From positions 221,653 to 285,652 of the forward strand of contig NW_026516263.1 in assembly GCF_025602895.1 (NCBI RefSeq): a DNA stretch of 64,000 bases, in the 5' to 3' direction. This document shows positions 38,599 through 49,367 of this stretch, in pieces. The position numbers were made by a program, and so were the translations under genes. The stretch comes from Polychytrium aggregatum. Taxonomy: Eukaryota > Chytridiomycota > Chytridiomycetes > Polychytriales. Under the pieces are notes generated by a model, which saw nothing but the letters and a program-made list of their open reading frames with translations, had not been told where the DNA came from and did no database searches. Position 1 is the stretch's first letter; each line of letters starts with the position of its first letter.

Positions 38599-38912
38599 TT
38601 TCAAGGACTTGGCAGCGGGAGGGGAGAGGTGAAGACGGAAATGCCAAATATATTCGAGACGAGGAACACAACGGGGAATTACAAGAGGCAAAACGAGCTC
38701 AAAGGAAAGTGCTCGTCTGCCGGGTTTATATGCCTGCGCCCAGCCTCGGCGCAGGCAGGCGAGCAGACATCGACCTGATCCCGCCACAGTCGGGACCAGT
38801 TGCAACCACGGGACTCGGGAGCAGCCCGGGTTCTCTCCCGAGCCACCTGGTTGCAGCGTTAGGTACGCGTCCCGGCCGAGCGAGGAGGGGAACATCGATG
38901 TAGTCCATGACA
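38599..38912 (-). mobile_element. Solo LTR, family D; TSD AGTAT
   Basis: 314 bp. AGTAT occurs at 38594-38598 and 38913-38917; removing the LTR and one AGTAT joins GKLQY to VVHWRGYTV in frame. The outer dinucleotide on the plus-left end is TT instead of TG. Confidence 0.92.
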
Positions 38913-39067
38913 AGTATGTTGTGCACTGGCGTGGCTACACGGTGATGGATTGCACCTGGGAGCCCGCCAGCAATCTTGCACATTGTCCGGAGCCTGTCAC
39001 TGCCTACCACTCCTCTCATCCCTCGAAGCCTGGCCCTCTCGGAGCTCGGGCCTTGAGAGGGGGGTAG
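38913..39067 (+). pseudogene. Family F pol 3' end: chromodomain
   Basis: VVHWRGYTVMDCTWEPASN ... GARALRGG with TAG at 39065-39067, after a polypurine tract (AGAGGGGGG). The next base begins an LTR that belongs, by its internal signals, to the oppositely oriented family I. Confidence 0.88.
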
Positions 39068-39858
39068 TGTTAGAGTCCGAGGGGGACTCAATGGCAAAAG
39101 AAGAAATGAGCTCGAAGTGAGCTCAGGGAAGGCAAGGGTAAAGTCCGAAGTGGACTCGGAGAGGGAGCGAGGGAAGCAAAGATCCGTTCAAGATAAGACT
39201 TGTCTCGAAATGAGACGTGAGGAACACTCAGAGAATAAAGTAGAAGGCACTTTATTTAGTCCTATTTTGAACGCTGAGGTTCGACTACACATCGCGGGGG
39301 TCAGGCTATTTATAGACAAGTCCGGACTTGGCAGCGAAGGGCGGCCAAGGGAGGGAAAAGTGGGCGATCGAGCAGGGCGAAGGGGGCGATGCACAAGCGA
39401 GGGCCGAGAAGGACCACCGAGACAGGCAGAGAACCAAAGCGAGAGAGGCGCAAGCAAAAGCGAAGCACCTGGCAGGAGAAACGTGCGAAAGCGAAGCAAT
39501 GTGACTCAACATCCAAGAAGCGGATTGGTCAAAGAAAAGATTGGGGTGAGCGCATGGGAGTTGAACAAGAGATCGGGGCGGTCAGGCAGGTCATGAGTCA
39601 CCGGTGGGGGGACACATGACCGGCAGCCGAATTGCAACCAATCGCAGCGAAGCGCGTGCACAAACAAACCGGCGCGTGCGAAGAAGACAAAGGAAGCGGA
39701 GCAGCGCGGGGAAACGGAAGTGCGGAAGGAGCGGAAAAGACAGGCAAAAGGCGGAAAATCGGAGGGGAACTGCAAAGCTACACACAAACAAACGGAAAGG
39801 CAAAAGAACAGCCAAGTGTGCAGTCAAAGTGGGGAACAAGCAGGAGCTATCCCTAACA
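39068..39858 (-). repeat. LTR, family I (3' LTR of the I element)
   Basis: 791 bp, TGTTAG...CTAACA. TATAAATAG (plus GGCTATTTATAG at about 39305) and AATAAA (plus ACTTTATTTAG at about 39248) both read on the minus strand, giving the orientation. The I polypurine tract GGAAGGGGATGA abuts at 39859-39870. Confidence 0.9.
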
Positions 39859-39870
39859 TCATCCCCTTCC

Positions 39871-40113
39871 TTAGCGACGAACTCCGGGCGTCGCCTTCGG
39901 CTTTGAGGGATAGCGAAGGTGGAAGTCAGCAACAAGATCAGTGGCGTGGGAAACATTGGCAGCGGGCTCCCAAGACCGGTCAGTCTCGGAATAGCCCTTC
40001 CACTGAACCAAGTACTGTAAGCGACCGCGGAAGAGCCGAGAATCGAGAACAGTCTCGACCTCAAACTCTTCCTGGGAGTCAACAAGAATGGGTGGAGGTT
40101 CGGGTTGGGTGAA
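39871..40113 (-). pseudogene. Family I pol 3' end: chromodomain
   Basis: Minus strand: chromodomain core YLVQWKGYSETDRSWEPAA, then a C-terminal tail ending GVRR and a TAA stop at 39871-39873. Separated from the rest of I pol by the B-2 insertion. Confidence 0.88.
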
Positions 40114-40532
40114 TGTAAGGAGTGAACAAGCGCAAGGACGAAGACCAAGTGCTTGGTATGAGCTTTATTAGCTTTTAGCCCCGAACACCAAAGAACAAGT
40201 TTTGTTCGAACTGGTGTTCAACATAGGCTCAGACATGCAGGGCTATTTATAGACCGGGAGAAGGTCGAGGGGCAAAAGTGGGCGAGAAGGGTGGAGCATC
40301 ACAGAGAAGCGAGAAGGGGGTGCGAGAGTGGCTGGTGTGCAAGCGAGAGAGGCTTGGCACAGCCCGGGGACATGTGCCGAGCGGTGGGGGAGGCAGGAAA
40401 CCAGTAGACGCGGGTGGCAACGGCGCGTGCTCATGCATGGGGGCAAACAAACACGTGGGGACTCATGATTGGTGCGGAGGGCGAGAGCATGCGGGACAAT
40501 CTCATTGGTCCGTTGTGATGCTGGTCATCACA
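40114..40532 (-). repeat. 3' LTR of B-2
   Basis: 419 bp; same organisation as the B-1 LTRs. The pol stop TAG abuts at 40533. Confidence 0.95.
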
Positions 40533-43500
40533 CTATCTCCTCCTTAAACTACGGCGTGTTCCATCTTGAGTTCTCCTGGGGCCAGGCTTGTCTGGGTAGC
40601 GTCGGTGGTACTCCGCGGCCACCGTTGGGGCAAAGACAATGTCGGCGGGCTCCCAACTTCGATCGGTGACCGGGTAGCCTTTCCAATCGATGAGATAGTG
40701 CAGCTTTCCGCGCACGAACTTGGAGTCTAAGATCTCTTCGACCTCCCACTCCAAGTTCCCATCGATGACCACCGCAGGGGGCGGCGCTTGCACCCGACCC
40801 GGAAGCGAGTTCTTCTTGTAGGGCTCAAGAAGAGACACATGGAACACCGGGTGCACCTTTATGTCCTTTGGCAAGTCCAGGCGGAAAGCCAATGTCCCGA
40901 CGGCCTCGAGGATGGTGAATGGTCCAATCCTCTGGTAATCCAGCTTCTTGCTTGGGCGAGTGGTGCTGATGTTACGAGTCAGCACCCAGACTTGATCGCC
41001 CGGACGCAAGTCGGGAGCCTGGGACCTCCGGAGATCTGAGAAGTGCTTGTAGTCAGACTTTGCCTTCTCAAGATTCTCCTTCAACAGTGCCAGGTTCCGC
41101 TGGAGATGTTCAACCCTCTCCGTGGCAGAGGGAACATCAGGGCCGCCAGCGACAACGGGGACTTCGAACCTTGGGTGGAACCCATAGGTTGCCAAGAATG
41201 GCGAGGCATGTGTTGACGAGTTCTCGAGGTTATTGTAAGAGAACTCGGCCAACGGCAGCAGCTCGGCCCAGTCATCTTGCTGATACGACGTGTAACAGCG
41301 CAGGTATTGGTTGATGACCTGGTTGACCCTCTCAGTCTGTCCATCGGTCTGGGGATGGAAGGCCGTGGACAGACTGGTTTGGATCCCGAGCTGCGTGCAG
41401 AGTGCCTTCCAGAACCGAGAGGTGAACTGACTTCCTCGGTCTGAAACCACTGTGTCGGGGAGGCCATGGAGACGAAAGACATTGTCGAGGAACAGTGACG
41501 CAGTCTCCTCCGCCGACGGCAGTGAACGCCAGGACATAAAGTGTGCCATCTTTGTGAGGCTGCATACCACCACAAAGATGCAGGTGTGACCCTTGGACTT
41601 TGGCAGATCAGTGATAAAGTCCATGGTCAGTGTCCCCCAGGGTCGATCGGCTGTCTGGAGTGGCAACAGGAACCCAAACGGCTTGTGTCGCGGAGCTTTC
41701 GAGCGTGCACAGGTGTCGCACGTCGAGACGTACTCTTTGACATCTTTCCGATAGGTTTGCCACCAAAACTGTCGCGATACCAGAGCCAGAGTCCGTCGGA
41801 TGCCTGGATGACCCACAGCGACTGGGTCATGGCACGACTTGAGCGCCGGAACTCGGCACGACTCTGGGACCACAATCCTGTTCTGGAAGGTGAGGTACTG
41901 GCCATTCCAGACGAACTTCGGGTCACGACGGTATTTGTCTAGACCGGGATCCCGAGCCTGCTCTTCGGCTATGAGCTGCAGCAAATCCACAGGGTCACTG
42001 CGACTTGCAACCGAAGAGCGGGCGTCTCTGCTTCGGAGCACGCGTATCACCGCGGCAGGATCGAGAAGCAGAGGCGGATCCCTCGACACGGAGGCCGACG
42101 AAGGGATGTAGTCCGAGCGACGAGACAGGGCATCGGCCTTGCCGTTCCTCGCACCAGGACGGTACTGGATGCGGATGTCGAACCGAGACAAGAACTGGGA
42201 CCACCGTGCATGACGCTGGTTTAGGATGCGAGCCGTTGCCAGGTACTCCAAGTTCTTGTGATCGGTCAGAACGGCAACGGGATGCTGGGCGCCTTCGAGG
42301 TAGTGTCGCCACGCCTCGAAAGCCTCCTTGATCGCCAACAGCTCTTTCTCGTATATGCTGTAGTTACGTTCAGCATTCGAGAGTGTCCGCGAATGGAACG
42401 AGCAAGGATGAAGGCGATCATCAGCACCCCGCTGGGAGAGCACGCATCCAAGCGCAAAGTCCGACGCATCTGACTCTACGACGAACGGCTTGGATGGGTC
42501 CGGATGCACCAGAACGGGCTCCGAAACGAAGGCATCCTTCAAGGATCTGAATGCTTTATCGGCTTCGCGGGACCACTGGAAGCCATGCGTCTTCCGGAAG
42601 AGCCGAGTCATGGGCCCCGCGATCTTTGCGTATCCATCGATGAAGCGTCGATAGAAGTTCGCAAACCCGACAAAGGATCGAAGATCCGAGATGTTGCGCG
42701 GTATGGGCCAATCCAAGATCGCAGAGAGCTTGGATCGCTCCATACCGATGCCCTCGGGCGAGACCATGAAACCAAGGAACGAGACCGAGGTTTTGGAGAA
42801 CTCGCACTTCTCCAGCTTGCAATACAGCTTTGCAGCTCGGAGCTTCGAGAGGACCTGCTTGACGTGCTCTACATGCTGCGACGGATCAGCACTGTAGATC
42901 AAGATATCGTCAAGATACGCAATTGCGAACTGGTCCAACTCGGTGCGCAGGACGTCGTTGATGAAGTGCTGGAACGTCGCTGGCGCGTTGGTGAGCCCAA
43001 AGGGCATCACCAAGTACTCGAAGTGCCCATATCGAGTACGGAAAGCTGTCTTCCACTCGTCCCCGGAGCGGATGCGCAGCAGATTGTAGGCTCCACGAAG
43101 GTCCAGCTTAGTGAACACCTTCGCGCCTCGAAGTCGGTCCAGCAGCTCGCCGATCAGCGGTAAAGGGTAACGGTTCTTTACCGTGATACCGTTCAGTGCG
43201 CGGTAGTCAACGCAAAGACGAAGTGAGCCGTCCTTCTTCTTGACGAAGAGGATTGGTGAGCCTGCTGGGGACGACGAAGGACGAACGAATCCCTTGGCAA
43301 GATTCTCGTCGAGATAGTCACGCAGAGCGTGAAGTTCGGGCTCGGACAGTGAGTACAGAGGCCCGAACTTTGGCGACTTGCCCGGCTCCAAGTCAATGGG
43401 GCAGTCATAAGGGCGATGCGGAGGCAAGGAGTCAGCTTCCTGTTTAGAGAAAACAGACAGGAAGTCCTTGTACTCCGCAGGCACTTCGACAGTCGCAGTG

Positions 43501-44633
43501 CTCGGCTCGTCAGTGGGCAGGACATGGACCTGAAAGATGGTCAGGGGTTGCGTTCCATGCCTGCATGCATCCAAAGACTCGCGCATCGAGCGGTAATCAA
43601 TGCTGCAGACGCGGAGAGGAGCGTCCGAGCTGAGAGGAGGGGCGTGGACAAGGTCAGAATAATGTTCGACGGTTACTTTATTCTGAACAATGTCCGAAGA
43701 ACAAACAACAGGAGGAGGTACATCAAGGAGGGAAAGAGAACTGACAACAGAAGAAGGGGTTTGGGAAGAGCGAAGGGGTTCGGGAGGAACAAGACAAGAA
43801 GGGGAAGACGAAGGTGGGAGCGTAGGAGAGGAGCTTAGATCAATCAAAGGAGTGGAATCATCAAGAAGGGGAGTGACATTGGAGGAAGTGGAGCAAGACG
43901 AAAGAGAAGTAGTGCATGGAGAGGGGTCGGAATCAACAGAAGGAGGGAGACAAAGAAGACCGCGAGACCAGACAATCTTGGGCTCGGCGGTGCGCAACCA
44001 AGGAAAGCCAAGGATAAGTGGTTGATGTGGAGACCTGATCACATCGAACCGAAGGCGTTGCGAGACGTCCCCGAGAATCACCTCGAGTGGAGCAGTCTCG
44101 CGGAGGATGGGGCCAGACGACAGCGGCTTACCATCCACGCCTTCCACTGCCAAGGGCGAAGCCTTGGAGCAGGTGGGGACAGAGTGTCGAGCAACAAAGT
44201 CCTCGTCGATAAAGTTGCCAGAGGCACCAGAATCGACAAGTCCTTCGCACGACAGAGAATCACCAGAAGGAAGACGAACAGCGACGGGAACAACCAACGA
44301 GCAACGACGAACAGACGAAACACAAGACTTTGGTTCGGTACCAGCTTCGGCACCAGGGTTGCGGCTAGCACAGACAGTTAACTTTGCCGAGGGTTGGCAG
44401 GACAGCTCAGGTATTTGCACCTGTGGATGAGGTGCAGTTCCCAGTGACACCAGAGGTGCCACGGGTACTATGCCAGAGCTGAGAGTGTCCGCCGGTCCAG
44501 AGGCAAGGCGAAGCTGTCCGCACATCACTGCTTCCCCAGTACTTACCAAAGGCACCTTACCAATGTCTTCACTTTCGGAAGGCGGTGGGCACGGCTCCGG
44601 TTCAAGGCCTTCACTTAGAACCGGGCCTGGTCG
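40533..44633 (-). CDS. Ty3/gypsy pol, B-2
   Basis: Open through all domains listed for B-1: protease, Ser/Pro-rich linker, RT, RNase H, integrase, chromodomain. It differs from B-1 by a handful of residues, mainly in the linker (SSCSTSSNV against SSCKIPSNV) and one Val/Ile change in the integrase C-terminal part. No damaged motif is seen, so it is a candidate active copy. Confidence 0.95.
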   Translation of the reverse strand, partial: RPGPVLSEGLEPEPCPPPSESEDIGKVPLVSTGEAVMCGQLRLASGPADTLSSGIVPVAPLVSLGTAPHPQVQIPELSCQPSAKLTVCASRNPGAEAGTEPKSCVSSVRRCSLVVPVAVRLPSGDSLSCEGLVDSGASGNFIDEDFVARHSVPTCSKASPLAVEGVDGKPLSSGPILRETAPLEVILGDVSQRLRFDVIRSPHQPLILGFPWLRTAEPKIVWSRGLLCLPPSVDSDPSPCTTSLSSCSTSSNVTPLLDDSTPLIDLSSSPTLPPSSSPSCLVPPEPLRSSQTPSSVVSSLSLLDVPPPVVCSSDIVQNKVTVEHYSDLVHAPPLSSDAPLRVCSIDYRSMRESLDACRHGTQPLTIFQVHVLPTDEPSTATVEVPAEYKDFLSVFSKQEADSLPPHRPYDCPIDLEPGKSPKFGPLYSLSEPELHALRDYLDENLAKGFVRPSSSPAGSPILFVKKKDGSLRLCVDYRALNGITVKNRYPLPLIGELLDRLRGAKVFTKLDLRGAYNLLRIRSGDEWKTAFRTRYGHFEYLVMPFGLTNAPATFQHFINDVLRTELDQFAIAYLDDILIYSADPSQHVEHVKQVLSKLRAAKLYCKLEKCEFSKTSVSFLGFMVSPEGIGMERSKLSAILDWPIPRNISDLRSFVGFANFYRRFIDGYAKIAGPMTRLFRKTHGFQWSREADKAFRSLKDAFVSEPVLVHPDPSKPFVVESDASDFALGCVLSQRGADDRLHPCSFHSRTLSNAERNYSIYEKELLAIKEAFEAWRHYLEGAQHPVAVLTDHKNLEYLATARILNQRHARWSQFLSRFDIRIQYRPGARNGKADALSRRSDYIPSSASVSRDPPLLLDPAAVIRVLRSRDARSSVASRSDPVDLLQLIAEEQARDPGLDKYRRDPKFVWNGQYLTFQNRIVVPESCRVPALKSCHDPVAVGHPGIRRTLALVSRQFWWQTYRKDVKEYVSTCDTCARSKAPRHKPFGFLLPLQTADRPWGTLTMDFITDLPKSKGHTCIFVVVCSLTKMAHFMSWRSLPSAEETASLFLDNVFRLHGLPDTVVSDRGSQFTSRFWKALCTQLGIQTSLSTAFHPQTDGQTERVNQVINQYLRCYTSYQQDDWAELLPLAEFSYNNLENSSTHASPFLATYGFHPRFEVPVVAGGPDVPSATERVEHLQRNLALLKENLEKAKSDYKHFSDLRRSQAPDLRPGDQVWVLTRNISTTRPSKKLDYQRIGPFTILEAVGTLAFRLDLPKDIKVHPVFHVSLLEPYKKNSLPGRVQAPPPAVVIDGNLEWEVEEILDSKFVRGKLHYLIDWKGYPVTDRSWEPADIVFAPTVAAEYHRRYPDKPGPRRTQDGTRRSLRRR

Positions 44634-45592
44634 TTTCCCGAACTGAAGTCTTGCACTTCTCCATCTTCGTAAACGATGGTGCGGATGATCCTCGGGCCGG
44701 GAGGTCCAGGGGGCGGTCCGGTAGCTCTGGTAGATCCAAACTTGACGGGGCAGTTTCGTACCAAGTGGCCCTTCTTGCCACAGTACAGGCAGAGTCCAAA
44801 GCGGCGGCGGCGTTGTTTCTCCTCGGCGGTCAGGGGTCCAGAGACGGCAGAGTCCACTTGCATGGGCTCGGAAACAATGTAGGAGGGGTGCGGCGGAGCG
44901 AGGACGGGCGCGGGAGCGATGGCGGGAACGGCAGCGGAGGCGGAACCAAAGGCGAACTGGGAAGACCGGTAGCGGGCAGGCGTGCTTCGGCGCTCTTGAC
45001 GGCGCTCGCGGATTCGTGCATCGAGCTCGTTACAAAGCTCGATGTACTCCTCCAGATCTCGTGGCAGAGGGCGAACTCGCGAAAGTTCGTCTCTGACATC
45101 ATCCGACAAGCCAAGTCGGAAGAACGAGATCTTTGCACCGTCGTTCCAAGTCGTATCGGCGGCAATACGAAGGAACTCGGATGCATAGACTGCGCACGGG
45201 CGGTTGCCCTGAGACAGTGTGGTGATCACTGACTCGGCAGTCCTGGCCCGATCAGGGTCGTCAAACACTTTGGAAAAGCGTTCTAGGAAATCGCCAAAAG
45301 AGTTGAGTCGGGGATCACCCATCTCAAGCATCGGAGTCGCCCACTGGAGAGCCGGTCCAGTGAGCAGACTAATGACGAATCCGACCTTAATCGGGTCAGC
45401 AGGGAACCGGTGGGGCTGCATTCGTATATACAGTTTGCACTGATTTACGAATGCCCGGAACCCTTGCCGGTTACCGTCGTAACGGTCCGGCATCTGCACG
45501 CTGTACCCAGCGGCAGGAGCATCGCGAGCTGTCCGGAGCTCGGCGAGCTCGGCCTCCAAGGCACGGAGGCGGTCCACGAGGGCAGGATCCAT
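44615..45592 (-). CDS. Ty3/gypsy gag, B-2
   Basis: 325-residue Gag from the ATG at 45590-45592, essentially the same as B-1 gag, with knuckle CLYCGKKGHLVRNC. The A-tract upstream of the ATG is longer than in B-1, a length-variable homopolymer outside the coding region. Confidence 0.93.
   Translation of the reverse strand: MDPALVDRLRALEAELAELRTARDAPAAGYSVQMPDRYDGNRQGFRAFVNQCKLYIRMQPHRFPADPIKVGFVISLLTGPALQWATPMLEMGDPRLNSFGDFLERFSKVFDDPDRARTAESVITTLSQGNRPCAVYASEFLRIAADTTWNDGAKISFFRLGLSDDVRDELSRVRPLPRDLEEYIELCNELDARIRERRQERRSTPARYRSSQFAFGSASAAVPAIAPAPVLAPPHPSYIVSEPMQVDSAVSGPLTAEEKQRRRRFGLCLYCGKKGHLVRNCPVKFGSTRATGPPPGPPGPRIIRTIVYEDGEVQDFSSGNDQARF
44633..44639 (-). promoter_or_regulatory. -1 frameshift heptamer GGGAAAC (B-2)
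   Basis: Same phase and position as in B-1 (TCG GGA AAC). Confidence 0.75.
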
Positions 45593-45756
45593 GGCGGGAC
45601 TGGGACTGGGACTGGGAAAAAAAAAAAAAGCGAGGAGGTTCAAGAACAGGAGAGCGAAGAGGGCTCAGACACAAGTGTGCTTGAGGTTCGGACAGGACTA
45701 GGAAAGGGGCGGGGCTAGGAGCGGAAGATACCAAGCAGGTGGTATCAGTAGAAGAG

Positions 45757-45768
45757 AGTTCGAACAAA
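45757..45768 (-). other. Self-priming primer-binding site of B-2
   Basis: TTTGTTCGAACT on the minus strand next to the 5' LTR; complementary to AGTTCGAACAAA within the LTR. Confidence 0.75.
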
Positions 45769-45769
45769 G

Positions 45770-46188
45770 TGTAAGGAGTGAACAAGCGCAAGGACGAAGA
45801 CCAAGTGCTTGGTATGAGCTTTATTAGCTTTTAGCCCCGAACACCAAAGAACAAGTTTTGTTCGAACTGGTGTTCAACATAGGCTCAGACATGCAGGGCT
45901 ATTTATAGACCGGGAGAAGGTCGAGGGGCAAAAGTGGGCGAGAAGGGTGGAGCATCACAGAGAAGCGAGAAGGGGGTGCGAGAGTGGCTGGTGTGCAAGC
46001 GAGAGAGGCTTGGCACAGCCCGGGGACATGTGCCGAGCGGTGGGGGAGGCAGGAAACCAGTAGACGCGGGTGGCAACGGCGCGTGCTCATGCATGGGGGC
46101 AAACAAACACGTGGGGACTCATGATTGGTGCGGAGGGCGAGAGCATGCGGGACAATCTCATTGGTCCGTTGTGATGCTGGTCATCACA
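45770..46188 (-). repeat. 5' LTR of B-2
   Basis: 419 bp, TGTAAGG...CATCACA on plus; TATAAATAG and AATAAA on minus. Confidence 0.95.
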
Positions 46189-46193
46189 GTGAA

Positions 46194-49100
46194 CTCGGGA
46201 ACAATGTCCTTCGTTCGGGGTTCAAGGAGGGATACATGAAAGACGGGGTGGACTTTGAGTGTGGAAGGGAGTTTAAGTTCAAAGGCAACGGGGTTGATGC
46301 GGCGAAGAACTTTAAAGGGGCCAAGCTTTTTCTGGTCAAGCTTGTTGGAGGGACGAAGGGTGCGGATGTGGCGACGATCCAGAAAAACGAGGTCGCCAAC
46401 GGAGATGTCGGGAGTGGGGAGACGGGATTTGTTGGCCTGCACAGTGTAGGACTCTTGGGCAACCCGGAGGTTGGCCTTGAGATCCTCGAGAACGGTCTGA
46501 AGTCGGTCGACACGTTCTTCGGCAGAGGGTACAACAGAGGGATCACGGATGATGGAGGGATCAAAAATGGGGTGATGGCCATGGACTGCAAAGAAGGGAG
46601 TCATGCCAGTGGAAGTGTTTTCCGAGTTGTTGTAAGTGAACTCGGCAAGGGGAAGGTGAAGGGTCCAGTCGTCTTGCAGGTAATTGCAATGGATACGCAA
46701 ATACTGCTCGATGACCTGGTTGAGAACCTCGGTCGAACCGTCGGTCTCGGGGTGGAAGGCAGAAGAAAGGGAAATCTTCGTCTTCAGAAGCTCATTGAAG
46801 CGCCTCCAGAAGGCCGAAGTAAACTGAGTTCCTCGGTCCGAAACAATAGACCGGGGACAACCATGCAAGCGGAAGATGTGGGAGAGGAAGAGTTCGGCGG
46901 TTTGCTCGCCTGTAACCGTCTTCGTGGTGGGCACAAAGTGTGCTTGTTTGGACAGGCGGTCCTTAACCACGAAGATGGAGTCAAAGCCGTTCGAAGGTGG
47001 GAGATCCGTGATGAAGTCCATCGACAGGTCCCACCAACGTTCGGAAGGAACGGGGAGAGGATGAAGTAAACCATAAGGGGAGTGACGGGACGGCTTGGCT
47101 CGCTGGCACGCTTCACAATTAGCAATGAAGCGACGCACAGACTTACGAAGCCGGGGCCAGTGAAAGTCCCGGGAGATGAGCTCAACGGTCTTGGCAAGAC
47201 CAAAGTGACCAGCGGCAGCGGAGCAGTGACGTTGCTCAAACACTTTGAGCTGGAGCTCGGGAGAAGGGACAACGATCAGGTCTTTAAAGTAAAGGAGACC
47301 GTCACGGAAGGAGTAATCGCCGTCAAGACGTTTGGCGTTAAAGTCAGAAAGAAGGGAACAAGAAAGGGTGGCAGCTCGAATCTCGGAAAGAAAGTCGGGA
47401 TTCGAGCCGATAACGGTGATGCTGTCGAGAGAAATAGACTCGAACAGCTGAAGGAAGTTGGTGGAGTGGAGGGAGTCACCAGGCTTTATCTCAAAGTCAG
47501 AACGGCGACTGAGAGCATCGGCTTTGGTGTTGAGACGACCAGGGCGGTGGTAAATGCGAAAAGCAAAGTCAGAAAGGAATTGGGCCCACCGGAACTGGCG
47601 GCGAGAAAGTTGGGAAGCGGAAGTGAACCGGGTAAGGTTCTGATGATCAGAGAAGACAAGAGTGGGATGATCGGGGTCGGCAGCCATCAAGTAATGACGC
47701 CAGGCCGTAAAGGAATCGACAATGGCAAGGAGCTCTTTGTCGTGAGTGTCATAATTCACCTCGGCGGGACGGAATTGCCGAGAGTGAAAAGCAACGGGGT
47801 GAAGAGCGCCGTCAGGGTCAAACTGAGAAAGGACGGCACCCAAAGCAAAGTCAGAAGCATCGGGCTCGATGACAGCGGGTTTGGAGAAATCAAAATAGCG
47901 AAGAATAGGTGCGGAAGTGAAAGAACGTTTAAGAGAATCAAAAGCCTCTTGGGCCTCGGGAGACCAAGAGAAGGTGGAGGATTTGGTGGTAAGGGAAGTC
48001 AAAGGACGAGCAAGTGCAGAAAAGTCCTTGACGAAGCGGCGATAAAAGTTTGCGAAACCAATAAAGACTTGGATATCGCGAGCAGAAGAGGGAACAGGCC
48101 AAAGAGAAACGGCCTCGACCTTGGCAGGGTCCATTTTGATGCCATCGGCAGAAATGATCATGCCGAGAAAATCAACTTCAGAAAGGTCAAAAGAACACTT
48201 GGCCGGATTGACCTTAAGGGAGTGTTGACGAAGGCGAGAAAGAACAAGCTTAACATGCTCCTCATGCTCCTGGGGATCTTTTGAGAAGATCAGGATGTCG
48301 TCAAGATAAATGACAACATAGACACCAAGGAGGTCCGAGAAGATGTCGTTCATAAAAAACTGGAAAGCAGCGGGGGCATTCGAAAGACCAAAGGGGATAA
48401 CATTGTACTCAAATGAGCCAGATTTGCAAACAAAAGCAGTCTTCCACTCATCGCCCTTCTTGACACGAACCAAGTGGTAAGCATCAGGAAGGTCGAGGTG
48501 TGAGAAGACGCGGGCAGAAGAAAGTTTATCCAGAAGATCCTGGAAGAAGGGAAGAGGGTAGCGGTTCTTCTTCGTGATGGCATTGAGGCCCCGGTAGTCG
48601 ACGCAAAGGCGAAGACCACCATTGGGCTTCTTCACGAAGAAGCAGGGAGCACCAACGGGAGAAGAGGATTTGGAGATCCAACCACGTGCGAGGGCGTTGG
48701 TCAGATATTCCGAAAGAGCAGATTCCTCGGCCGGGGACAAAGGATAGACTTTCCCCGGCTTTGGCAAACGAGGTTCCTTTCCATCCTCGGTCCGTACAAA
48801 CTCAATAGACAAGTCATACGGACGGTGAGGAGGCAAGGAAGAAGGAGGGTCAGACTTGAGGCTGAAAACGTCGCCAAACTCATTGTATTTGAGTGGGACA
48901 CCTCGAGAGTCAACAGGGGTGCCAGACTCGGCATACACCTTCGTCGTGAGCACGGACCTTATCGACACCGTAGGATACGTCTCCGGCGAAGGAGGACGGA
49001 TATCCATTTGGGCAGCGAAAATGTCGAGCTTGTCTTCCCGTGCAAGACGGAGAAGACTCGCCGCATTAACGAGCTCAATGTCGGGCGAAGATAAAGCCGT

Positions 49101-49367
49101 TGGCTCTTCAGAAAGCGAAGCAGAGTCAAGGCGGGAAGAAAGGGAAGGCGAAGTGCCAAAGGAGGGAACCGGTGTAATGAAAGGACCGGAGGGAGGAAGA
49201 GTCAGAGGCGAAGTGCCCGAAGGGGGAGGCGAAGAGCCAGAAGTGGACGAAGTGTCCAAGGAAGAAGCAGAGACATCCGCGAGGATGTGTCCATCAGCAA
49301 GGCAAGAGGGATCGGAGAAAGAAAGGGAGAGGGACTTCCAATTAACAACTGGATTGTGCAAGCGCAT
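46194..49367 (-). pseudogene. Family I pol, main part (5' truncated, 3' end displaced by B-2)
   Basis: About 1,058 open codons on the minus strand. The reading begins just after the protease (NPVVNWKSLSLSF), then a Ser/Pro-rich linker, RT (YRGLNAITKKNRYPLPFF; YLDDILIFSKDPQEH), RNase H ([24 protein letters not shown]), and integrase HHCC (HFGLAKTVELI ... CEACQRAK) and DDE (SMDFITDLPPS; IVSDRGTQFTSAFW; HPETDGSTEV). The chromodomain lies at 39871-40113. Gag and protease are missing: at 49368 the frame runs into an LTR lying in the opposite orientation. Confidence 0.9.

Larger units (their letters stand above)
40114..46188 (-). mobile_element. Family B Ty3/gypsy element B-2, apparently intact; TSD GTGAA
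   Basis: 6,075 bp, two 419-bp LTRs (both begin TGTAAGG and share GGAGGGCGAGAG). GTGAA at 40109-40113 and 46189-46193 is the target duplication; removing B-2 rejoins I pol. Almost identical to B-1 across its length, so two recent family-B insertions lie 23 kb apart. Confidence 0.96.
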